Source: Dicyema japonicum
Taxonomy: Eukaryota; Dicyemida; Rhombozoa; Dicyemidae
NCBI GenBank assembly: GCA_011109175.1
Contig: RDEW01000045.1
Location: 401,553-465,552, forward strand
Reading direction: 5' to 3'
DNA: 64,000 nucleotides
A program made the position numbers and the translations under genes. Within the stretch, counting starts at the first letter, position 1, and the number at the start of each line of letters is the position of its first letter. The notes beneath the pieces were generated by a model. It had not been told where the DNA came from, made no database searches, and saw only the letters and a program-made list of their open reading frames with translations. Positions 46,887 through 57,058 of this stretch are shown one piece after another.

Positions 46887-47611
46887 TTAAGATACGTTTT
46901 TCCTCCTTCTGAATGACGATTGTCAGTATTTACATTCCTCTTCATCTTTTTTTCCTCGTGGTTATCCCTCTAACTGGGTCATTTCACCCAAATATAAAAA
47001 AGTCTTAATATGTGGCGACCTGAATGCAAAGATCCCCTCTGGTATACAAACCATCAACTGGACCGGAGAGGTTCACTTCTATCAAATAACATAAACGACT
47101 TATTAATCCTCAATAATCAGAACAAACTCGCCATATCTTCACCTGGAACGTCATTTATGATTTTCATTACAATCTAATACTCTTGAAATTTTTGAGTAAA
47201 CGTATGATGATTCAGACCCCTTAAACCATCAAACTGACCTGGGTTCACGTCTTTAATTGAGAGTTGCCTCTACTATCTCAATAGCATAGTTGAAGCATTT
47301 GGGTCATTCGCAATCGAAGTGATTATCTACATTTTCAACCACTCGATTAACAAAAACGAAATTCCAACGATATTGAAAAAAAATTCTTAATATATGCGAT
47401 ACTGAAAAAAAACCTGAGACGACCCTTTCTCTTATTGGCCGATATCAATCTTGTGTGGACTGTCACGAACAGTGGAGAAATTAGTTTTTCAGAAGATAAC
47501 CCTTTCTTACAATTTCCATTATTCTAATTTTGATTCAGAGAAGGATACTCCACTTCTACAAACATGACGAAGCTGATTCAATTTATCTCTGACGGATCGA
47601 ATTACTTAAGA
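46887..47611 (+). pseudogene. Old family A LINE remnant (endonuclease and RT pieces)
   Basis: At about 47005-47045 the plus strand reads KKVLICGDLNAKIPS (endonuclease), and at about 47535-47590 FREGYSTSTNMTKLIQFIS (RT). Between these, large parts are missing and stops are frequent. Confidence 0.5.
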
Positions 47612-48230
47612 CAGTGGTTCCCAACATTAAGGTGCTCGAGGAACCTTTTTGGGTTAATTTATTTTTTGCAGAACCCTTACAATTCAATTATTACAATTTT
47701 CACTTAAAACATAATCGTAACAACTAAAACAATTTTAATGTGAACATTGAGGTAACTTTTTATCATAGCATTTTGTGTAACGTTAGGAGTTATTGTTGAC
47801 AACTGTATCTTCATATCAGGGAAGTTTTGGTAGATGTATACATTGAAAACCCGATTCACATAAGTAAGTCGCTGGGAAAGGTAATAGTATACGTATAGCC
47901 TTTCCTGAGATATCAGAATATTTTGAAATGTATGCTCTCCAAATATTAAAAAGGGATTCATTTTATATATCTGATTTGACGTTAAATCAATAAGATGTTC
48001 ATATTCAATTGATGTTAGATTTGCTGGTATAGCTTTAACTTTGAACGGATTTTGAACCCAATCGTCATCAAATTTATCAGGAAAATATTTCGCAATGTTA
48101 TCTCACAAAATTACCAAATGATATTTGATGTCCTGAAGTAATGTATCATCCAATGCGCATTTTGATTCATCATTACTCCCCTTTTTTTATTACTCCCCTT
48201 TAATTTAATAATAATGTTTCCCTTAATAAA
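47612..48230 (-). mobile_element. hAT transposon, 3' part of the transposase
   Basis: The minus strand from about 48170 reads LQDIKYHLVIL, KYFPDKFDDDWVQNPFKV, SIEYEHLIDLTSNQ and, after an interruption, YQNFPDMKIQLSTITP; this is the C-terminal region of hAT transposases of the ZBED5/SCAND3-like type. The end at 47612 (CAGTGGTTCCCAAC, then GGAACCTTTTTGGG) is a typical hAT terminus. A 98-nt repeat (47829-47926) is inserted within the coding region. The other end is lost. Confidence 0.65.
47829..47926 (+). repeat. 98-nt structured repeat, second copy, inside hAT
   Basis: Same length and fold as 44115-44212. It interrupts the hAT transposase frame between FGEHTFQ-type sequence and YQNFPDM, so it behaves as an insertion. 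Confidence 0.6.
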
Positions 48231-48600
48231 ATGTTTAATTTTCAATGCACTCATCCGTGGATGAACTTAAAAAATCCCTGACGTGTGTGTCTTTCATTGA
48301 AAAGCTGGTAATTTGGAAAATTAGACCTCACTTGCTTTCTTGCCACTTCCAACATGGATTCAGATCGGGGAGATCTACAACAACACATTTAACCTTTTTG
48401 ACACAATTTATTTAGGAAGCTTAAACAAACCCGGGCAGCATACGGAAATATTAATCTCGTTGGACATTTAAACGGTCTTTGACTCAGTCCCGAGAAACTT
48501 ACTAACGAAAAAGTCCTTTTATTTTATTTTAGTAAACCAATAGCCAATTTCCTCACCGGACAAAAGGGCCGTTAAATCGTACAAGATCAAGATTAAAATG
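48231..48600 (+). pseudogene. Old LINE RT remnant (CR1-like)
   Basis: Frames read KLVIWKIRPHLL, CHFQHGFRSGRSTTTHLTFL and a degraded DSVPRN-like motif, from the RT of a CR1-type LINE (about 48300-48500). Stops are frequent. Confidence 0.45.
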
Positions 48601-48870
48601 ATTGCCATTTTCTTCTAAACTTTTCACCTTATTCTTACACGATTTAACATGCCCTGAAGGAGGTAATGCAACGTTCATAACCCACGGGCTGATTTAATTA
48701 TTGCAAGTCGAAACAAATCCGTGGATATTTACTTCTATTGAAAAGTGGATGTATCATTTTCCAACTGATTTGGAAAGAAAACTGGATATTTCGATAAAAA
48801 TGGAATCTACCAGGTTTTGAACAAGTTAATATGAAGACTATCAGAGAAAGTCAGGAGTAAGTCCTGATTG
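48601..48870. other. No recognised gene
   Basis: AT-rich; no feature supported. Confidence 0.25.
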
Positions 48871-49183
48871 ATTCTATTGCGAAAAAGTCGCTTTACTCTA
48901 TGCTTTTTAGCATTTACGAAGATGGAAACGTTGATCATGCCGTGGAAATAACAACCCGAGATCAGATAGGATGTATTGTTTATCAAGAATCCTATTAGGC
49001 ATGAAGATAGAGAGAGACGTAGATATTTGCAATGTTGCAAATCCGCTTTTAATGTTCCATCGTTTATTAGTGATTGTAGTTTTGAGGAGAATACAAAATC
49101 TATGTTATCCTCTCTATCACATTCTCCTTCTCTTATGGCCCAACCCGACCAACAACACAGACTCGTCCTGAATAACATATAAA
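48871..49183 (+). CDS. Unidentified open frames, possibly a host gene 3' end
   Basis: One frame (about 48887-49017) reads SLYSMLFSIYEDGNVDHAVE and ITTRDQIG; another (to TAA at 49180-49182) reads RYLQCCKSAFNVPSF, SMLSSLSHSPSLM and QPDQQHRLVLNNI. A small intron could join them (a 26-nt GT-AG candidate lies near 48992-49017), but the phase I find does not match cleanly. Family unknown. The antisense frame here (49223-48807) is probably a shadow. Confidence 0.25.
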
Positions 49184-49203
49184 GTCTTCGTTGTCCCAAT
49201 TTG

Positions 49204-49434
49204 TCAATTTTGTTCCTTTCCAAAGTAGCATATTTGGGTCGTTAGTCCTTTTTTAATGGTAACGTCCATCAATCCTTTTTCAAGAGTAAGTCCATATTTG
49301 TGTTCTACTCGCATGCTCTCCAAGGTCTTCTTGATTAATTGAGATTGGATGTACGCTCCTATAGGACTCTCCACGTTAAGCGAAGCATGATGATGTTTAT
49401 AAAACCTTGATACAATTCCATCCCAGAAAAGCAC
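49204..49434 (-). pseudogene. Family D (R2-like) LINE, C-terminal fragment
   Basis: MLFWDGIVSRFYKHH and AYIQSQLIKKTLESMRVEHK match LTWDGIVSRYFKSY and AYIQTIALKKTLESMLVEYK of the copy at 6543-10075. The fragment ends at the N at 49438. Confidence 0.65.
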
Positions 49435-49437
49435 TAT

Positions 49438-49438
49438 N
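49438..49438. other. Assembly join (single N)
   Basis: One N separates a LINE fragment from the middle of an IFT172 exon. The first ~200 residues of IFT172 expected upstream are not present in the window. Confidence 0.85.
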
Positions 49439-52400
49439 ACCCATACATGTCCTCCATATGCCTTGGTTTGGGGATCTGCTTCATTTGTGGCTGCTGGAGG
49501 AGATATGAAAATTTTATGTTATAATAAAGAAGGAAAATCTTTTCAATATTTCGATTATGGACATGATTCTACTGAAAAGAGTTTTGATGTTGGTGTAGCG
49601 AGTCCCCAAGGTAATGTGATTGTTATAGGTTCATATAATAGGTATATATGTGATTATTAAATAGATTGAGAGTTTATGCATGGAAAAATAATAAACAAAT
49701 GTGGGAAGAAAATAATAAAATAGATATCGAAAATTTGTATAGTATAACTTGTATGGTTTATTCTAATGATGGAACTAAAATTATTATTGTAATATTATTT
49801 TATTTGTTTATAGGGCACTTTATGTGGTTCTGTTGAGATATTTGATTGCTGTTTAAAAAAACACTTTATCAAAATCGTTATGAAATGAATTATTCTAGTG
49901 GATCTCAAGTCATAGTCAAAGATCTTGAAACCACTTCAACCTTTCGTGTTCATTCTTCACGTGGATCCGATATTGAGTCAATAAAAGTAATTGGAAGTAA
50001 CGAAGTGATTGTTGCCATTTCTTCAGATACTCTTATATTTTATGATATAATTTCAGGTACTACTACTGAGGTAATATTATAAAATATTAAGATACCTTGG
50101 AATATTTCATTTAATAACATAAAATTTTAAAATTTAATTTTGAAAATGAAAATGTATATATAATATATAACGAGGAACAACTTTCCGTTGTTGAATTTGG
50201 TGCTTCTGAAATTCTTTTATCTGTTAGAACTCATTTTTATAAACCAAATGTAGTGAGGTTTGTTTAAATATAAATTTAGTGTGAGACTCAAAGGAACCTC
50301 AATAAATGTTAAAGTTATGGCCTATTTAATTGATCATAATACTATTGGAATAAGTATATATTAATTTTTATTAATAGTTAATTTAGAAAGTGGAATATCT
50401 GTTATGGAAATACATCATTCACAAAAAATAGATTGGCTTGAAGTATATTTTATTTATTACTTAGTTGAGTGAAAATTGTGAATACCTTCTATTTAGAGAT
50501 AAATCTGTTAAAGTTTATTATTTTTAATTATTTTAGTTATTCCTTTATTCAAATAATACTAAACAAAGTCGTATGCTATTGGATTATTGTTCATTTGCTC
50601 AAGTAAGTAATTAATACATTTCAGTGGATCCCTGAAAGTGATATTGCATGTGCTCAATCACAAAATGTACTCAATGTATGGTACAAAATGACCTTCTTGG
50701 ATGAGGTGACTCAAATACAAGTCAAGGTTTGTCAATAATTGACTATCTAAAGGGTGATGTAATTGGAATTGAAAGAAATAAAGGAGTGGCTGAAATTTTG
50801 GTGAATTCAGGGAACATAATTACTAGAGTCCCTATGAACAACAAAATGGTAGAATTCCAAAATTCCATTAACTCTGGGGATTTATTAAAGTGAATAAAAT
50901 TTAATATATTAAAGAGCGGCACAGTTTCTAGAATCATTTGAAAAAGGATCAGAAACTGATTATATGTGGAATGACCTAGCCCAGTTAGCATTGGATAAAG
51001 GGAATATTACTATTGCTAATTGGTAATTCACTTTATAATTTTATAGGTGTTTTGCTGCTTTGTGTGACATTACGAAATTGGATTATTTAAAAAAAGTAAT
51101 TGATTCATGTAAAGAATCATTAAACGGAGAAAACTATAGTTTAAAGGGTGAATTGGCAGTTTTAAGAAAAAATATATATCTTGCAGAAACTATATATTAT
51201 GAACAGGTTAGTAGTGATATAATTTTAAAGAACGATGTTGATGCGATTATTGAAATGTATTTGAGATTAAATAAATGGGAAGAAGCAATTTTTGTTACTA
51301 GAATGAAGGTTATTGGTAATCTATATTATAGGACCCAATAAAACATAAAGAATTAAACGACTCTTATTTTCAATGGTTAATGAGTTCTGGACAGGAACGA
51401 AAGGCAGCTCAAATTTAAGAATCAAACGGTGACTATAAGGATGCAATTGAACTATATTTAATTTCTGGATCTCCTATCAGTGCTGCAAAAATTATATCTT
51501 CGCATCATGTACTTTAATATTATAAATAAGAATTTAAAAAATGATCAAATTTTGATAAATCGTATTAAGAATGGACTTATAACAGCTCAATTATATGAAC
51601 AAGTTATAATTATTACTTATTAGGCTGGTGAATTTCTAGAATGTACATCAAACATGGAAGAAGCTTATCAGTGTTATAGTAAATGGAATATATTTTCTAA
51701 AGGTTTTACATTTTACTATTTAGCTATCAAAATTGCTAGAAAAATATATCCGGACAAAGTCCTTATTTTAGAAGAAAGATTTGCAGATTATTTAGTGGAA
51801 AATAATGAATTTGATTCTGCCTTAAATCATTATATTGAAGCTGGGTTGAATTATTATAATTTTTAAAGAAAAACTTATAAAGCTTTAGAAACTGCAATAA
51901 AATCAGAACAATGGAATGTTGCTGTTCAAATATTAGACAGTTTGTCTCTTTATAATATAAATGAATATAATGAATATTACAAACAGATTGCAATTCATTA
52001 TGAACAATCTGGTAATCTAAAGGTAATTGTATTTTAATGATTTGAAGGCATCAGAAGAAATATATTTAAAAATAGGATGCCCTAGAGAAGCAATAGAAAT
52101 GTACACAAAACACCAAAAACTATTGGATGCTCAAAATGTATGAATTATAATTATGTTAGTTGGCAAAAACCTATTTGACTACAGAAGAAGCAGAGTCATT
52201 TTTAGTCGAAAATGCGGTTAAAATGGAGGAATCTATGAAATTAAAAGAAGCTGAAAGGTTAAAAAAATAATTTATTAAAGATTATATATAAATTCAGGAC
52301 ATCCAGATAAAGCCATATCAATGTACATGAAGAACAAATTGTATGATGATATGATTAGAGTAATAAAACAATACCACCCAGAACATTTAAATGAAATTTA

Positions 52401-54943
52401 CATTCAATTGGGGAAAGTATATATTATTATTTATTAAAGGAACATGAAAGTACTGGTAATTACAGAGGGGCAGAAAAGTTTTATTTAAATGCCAGAAAAT
52501 GGAAAAATACAGTATCAATTTATAGAAAGATATCTTACTGGGAGGATGCTATTAGAGTTATTTTTAATATAAATATAAGGTGTCTAAGGAATATGGAACA
52601 AAACAAGTAGTCAATCGTTTGGTCTATGAGTGGGCTACAACTCTTACTTCAGATGCAGCGGTTAAACTTCTCTTACAATATGGATTAGTGAGATCAACTT
52701 TGAATGATGCGATTGAAAATAAGTTTATTTTAACAAATTAAAATATTAAGAGATTTTAAATTCGCCATTTCTATTGCAGAGAATACAAAATCCGAACAAC
52801 TAACAGATGTGTACCTACAATATGCACTCACTTTGGAGGATGAAGGTAATTTTGAGGAGGCAGAAAAATACTTTATAGCATCAAAGAACCCACATGAGGC
52901 TGTTTTAATGTTTTCTTAAATAATTGAATAATTAGGCACATAAACAACAAAGCCTGGAAAGCTGCAAACGCTGTAGCGGAAACATATAGTAATTCATCAT
53001 TAAAGGAGATTGCAATTGCTCAAGGGAAAGATTGTTTCATGAATTGTGAATATAATCAATCTGAATCAATTTTACTTTCAATTGATGAACCATCTATGTT
53101 GTTGGAATTATATAAAGTATTATAAGTTACATTAAAATAGGATAATGGTATGTGGGAGGATAGTATACGAATAGCAAGAAAATATGCACCAGAAAAAATA
53201 TCGGAACTTGTTAAAGATTATGAAAATAGTAAAATATGTGTAACAGATGAAACAATTGATAAACTTTTAAAACAAGCTAAATCATATCAAATCTCCAATG
53301 ATTACGATAAAGCTATTGAATATTATCTACATGTAGTATCACAGTCACAAATTGGTTCAGAATTATTAGAGAAATGTTGCAATAAGGTAAATTATAAATT
53401 ATTTTGATATTTGATTTGTCAACGAGAAGATTAGAATCTGATAAATCACGAATAATTATTGAACAGATATCTGGTATTTTAGTCAAACATGGACTATATC
53501 TAAAAGTATATATTACTGACATAATTTAGGCAGCTGAAAAATTATTACAAATTGATATGATTAAAGAATCAATTGATGTCTTAATGGAAGGCGGAGAATG
53601 GAAGAAAGCTCGTAAAGTAGCTGCTCAGTTGGATCCAAAGTTTTTATAATATAATTCAAAGATACCAACCTTATGTTGAAAATAAATATAAACAATTTTT
53701 AAAAAATAAAGGAAATATATTTGAGGTCTTTAAATGTGTATATTTTAGTTATCTCAAATTGATTCAACTGAAGGGATTCAAATTCATATAGAAAGAAATG
53801 AGTGGGAGATTGTCTTTGAAAAAGCCTCACTCGAAGTTTGATTAAATTGACGATAATTAAAGGGAAGGGATAATCTTAATAAATATCTTGGAATGAGGGC
53901 TGCTCAACTTATGAAAATGGAAGACTATGCGCAAATTGTTTGTATTTTTGACAAATTTAAACCACCAGCAAATCCACAGGTTTTAATAACTTTTAATTTT
54001 GTAGATGTATCCAATTTATAGAAAACTTCATTTTGAAATAACTAACAATTATTTTCTTGAAATTGGTGAAGATTCAAAGGCAAAAAGAGAAGCATATGAT
54101 ATATTATCTAAACTTAGAAATGTGTTTTTATCGCTGGTATTATCATTTATAATTATAGACTGAAACATCTGGGAATAGTTCTTTGGTTAAATCAGAGTTT
54201 GACACTTTATTGATGATTTCTCATTACTATTCTTCGTCTTGTGCTATGTCTGCTTTTAGTCAACTTGGAGAAAACGTTACTAAAATTTCTTTATCCCTAC
54301 TGAGATATATTCGTTCTATTTCCGCAGACAAAGCCTTTTTTGAAGCTGCTAATAGTTGCAGGTATGTTGGGTGGAATTCGATAGCTACTGTTATGGCTAA
54401 TAAATTCTTTGACATTGATGAGGTTATTACTTTATTAATATTAGGTAATATGTGAGGGATCTCATGAATCCTTTCGTCTCACAGAATTGGATGATACTGA
54501 TATTCCCGTAGAAGATTTATTATTACCTGATCAAACGTCGAATTTGGTTCATTTTATTTATTTAAAAGATTTCTGCAAAAATAAATGAATTAAGGCAATG
54601 GTTAATGGAAACTGCTTTCAATAATCCTACGTGTGCTGGTCTTCCCTTAGGAGAACATCAAATATTTGAAGGATCTTTGGGACTTAGAAATGATCAACCA
54701 CTTTATCAGTCTAGTATCCTTCAGGTATAATAATTTAAAAGTGAAAAGGTTATCCTGTTAAAGAGTCTAAAGTTACGTTTAAAAATCAATATTCTGCTAA
54801 TAAAGACGAATGGAATTGCTTTCTAATGACTACAAGAGTTTATTACCTTTAATTTAATATAGAAAACCAAAGATTCAAGATTACTTGATGTCCTCAGATT
54901 TATGGAAATTACATTTGGGGCTACTAATGACCTTATCTTTTAA
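49439..54943 (+). CDS. IFT172: Intraflagellar transport protein 172, 5' truncated, ~33 tiny introns
   Basis: Core IFT-B subunit for building cilia. The first exon opens mid-protein (TCPPYALVWGSASFVAAGG, late first WD40 region). Landmarks follow in order: DYGHDSTEKSFDVGVASPQG, GTLCGSVEIFDCC, NENVYIIYNEEQLSVVEFG, DWLELSENCEYLLFRD, WIPESDIACAQSQNVLNVWY, then TPR-like repeats (ALNHYIEAG, MYMKNKLYDDMIRVI, YALTLEDEGNFEEAEKYF, LMEGGEWKKARKVAAQLDPK) and the C-terminus FKNQYSANKDEWNCFLM and TFGATNDLIF, stop at 54941. About 33 GT-AG introns of 21-28 nt, for example 49642-49664 and 49789-49813. Single-base losses at 49855-49861 (A run), about 50121, 53402-53405 (T run) and perhaps 54747, and an in-frame TAA at 51416-51418 where other animals have glutamine. 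The N-terminal ~200 residues are missing at the assembly join. Confidence 0.93.
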
Positions 54944-55323
54944 TTTGATTAGAGTTATTTCGATTAAATTTAGTTTTCAATTTTAAAATCTACAAAGTGA
55001 TATAAATCAAACATTCCCTCAAATTATGTGCGGAAATAAGTTCAATCATTCATGAAAATCTCAATTCTGCGGTTTTGTGGAAAATCGGTTTGGAAATTAA
55101 ATTTTTTAAGTTCTCATTTATATAGTGATTTGACATAAATGAGGCTGCTAGAAAACGATGGCAAATATAAATACCTTAGTATTACTGAAAGTCATGTGTC
55201 TCGAATTCTCGTGACAAAAAAAATAATTGAAGAATAATGACTAGGGCATCATTCCTATGAAAGACTCAACTAAATGCACGGAATTTTCCAAGCATTGAAT
55301 AATATAGAACAGGGTTCACGGCT
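54944..55323. other. IFT172 3' flank, no recognised gene
   Basis: AT-rich; no open frame of interest. Confidence 0.3.
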
Positions 55324-55551
55324 AATTCGTCTAAAACAATTCGTCTAAATCGTCATGTTTGTCTAACAACAATTCGCCTAATTATAACTGTAAAATTAGA
55401 TATTTTATTACATTTTAAAATGATCCCTCAGTTTATTGAATCTGAAAAGGTCAAAAAATTAATTCTTAACGGATATATTTATTACAAAAACAACAGAATG
55501 AAAATGTAGTATATTGGAAGTGCCAAATAGACGAATTGTTTTAGATGAATT
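55324..55551. mobile_element. 228-bp MITE-like element with 24-bp inverted ends
   Basis: AATTCGTCTAAAACAATTCG starts the left arm (55324-55347), and its reverse complement, with one change in 24, forms the right arm (55528-55551). No coding capacity. Probably a non-autonomous DNA transposon. Confidence 0.55.
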
Positions 55552-56900
55552 TTCTGGTTACCAAGTGTTTTAGGTAAATAGAAGATACTTTCTCAGGCAC
55601 GCACGCCCGTGAGCTTTTTAATCTGGTGATCACATCCAAGACTTGGTCATCTGTGAATAGTTCGTGGTAAGGTTCCTTCTTCGGTTTATGGGTACGCACC
55701 TTAATGTCCAAATGTTTCGAGTATGGTTTGAAGCTAATTCCAGCGTAATGTTTCATAAGGGTGTTAGGATGTAGGTGTCATAAGTGTTCAGGAGAAGACT
55801 TTCTGGTTCCGTCTGCATCATCCAGCTCCGACTTGACTTGTTTAAGAGTTTTCCAGAAATATCGGGATGTACTTTTCCTGACGAAGTGGTTAACAAGATG
55901 ATGCCATCTCTTGTCCTTGTGTTCTTTTATGCTCTGACAGATCCTTTTATTCAGTTGTCTGAGGGGCTGTCAAAGACTTCATGTCCAACAATGGAATCTC
56001 TTCAGCCGGTCTTTTTGTTTTATAAGACTTATTGTATAAGAGCTGAGGGTAGGAATAAACTTCTTGTATGATGATATAGGAATAAAAATATGGTCAGCTT
56101 TCTGAATGGCAGCGCTGATAATTTCTGCGGCCTCATCAATAGAGCGTATTGGGAGGAAAATCTCCGGACCAAGAATTTAACCACAAGGTGACTGAAACCA
56201 GACCAGGCAACCTTCGTGTAATCCTTGAATCTTTTTGATTCAACGCGGCCGTCTACTGTATCGTCGAAGACCTCTCAGTTTTAGAAGGATTGGATTGTGG
56301 TCACTGGAGAAGCCGTAAAAGACGATCCAGGAAAATAGTCCAGCCAGAGAAGGTGAGTATAGTGTTAAGTCGCGGGATGTGCAGCTATCAGTCATCCATA
56401 ATGGGGTCCTCGTATGTGAGTTAGGGTTGTTCAGTATAATCAGGTCATGAAGATAATTTGCAATGAGTTCTCCTCAGTGATCAGAGGATTGGGAAGTGAG
56501 CAAAACTGGATGTCGTGCATTGAGATCCCCACATAACAGTAGATTTTTCAATGTTAAATGCGTGATAAATCAGGGGTGTAAGATGACGAACACGATCCAT
56601 GTGGAGGAATATATAAATTAACCAAATGGATCCAAAAGGACGGGAATAACTCCATTTTGACAGTAATCTGCTCCAGAGTCTTGTCGGAGCCAAGAAGCTC
56701 TGAGGTTCGTTGAGTTGTATCCATAAAAGGAATATCATTTTTTATAATATTAAGTAGTCCTCTTCCGCGTCCTCCCTGACGATCTTTACGGATCACTGTG
56801 CATCCGGAAAAGAGGGTGTTGGTATGGAGGGAATAGCTTGGACTCCTGTATTAAAGCGAGGTCAGCCTCATTTTCGCGGAATAATGCACGGAGTTCAAAC
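55552..56900 (-). mobile_element. Family A LINE, endonuclease and start of RT
   Basis: From about 56900 down, in three frames: LRALFRENEADLALIQESKL, RQGGRGRGLLNIIKND, FWIHLVNLYIPPHGSCS, LLCGDLNARHPVLL and FSSDHNPI, a full APE endonuclease order; then a linker and FTDDQVLDVITRLKSSRACV, the RT fingers (about 55650). It ends at about 55552 at the MITE, without the RT core. Frame breaks occur near 56790 and 56560, plus others in the linker. Confidence 0.65.
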
Positions 56901-57058
56901 TGATATAAAATCAGCAAATTTTCGGGATAGGCATCTTCTTTTAATTCAAAGTGGTTATATAATATTTGCATATAATAACCAGTAATTATAACTAACGTCC
57001 GATTACAAATTGTTAACTTAATCTTCACATACTGAATAAATAAATTTTTTGTTCTATT
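56886..57058. repeat. 165-bp tandem repeat, unit 1, and left target-site duplication
   Basis: Matches 60083-60247 with moderate divergence (shared AGTGGTTATATAATATT and AACGTCCGATT). It ends with TGTTCTATT (57050-57058), which recurs at 60082-60090 across the inserted family B LINE. Confidence 0.7.

Noticed and set aside
48807-49223. Minus-strand 138-codon open frame
   Set aside because: No family signal; the opposite strand has better ordered frames.
49439-54943. A ciliate-type genetic code, suggested by tiny introns and in-frame TAA
   Set aside because: Only isolated TAA codons occur inside frames, they match different residues, and TAA/TAG end MYG1, IFT172 and RPL35A at conserved positions. 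LINE-rich sequence is also unlike a ciliate macronucleus.
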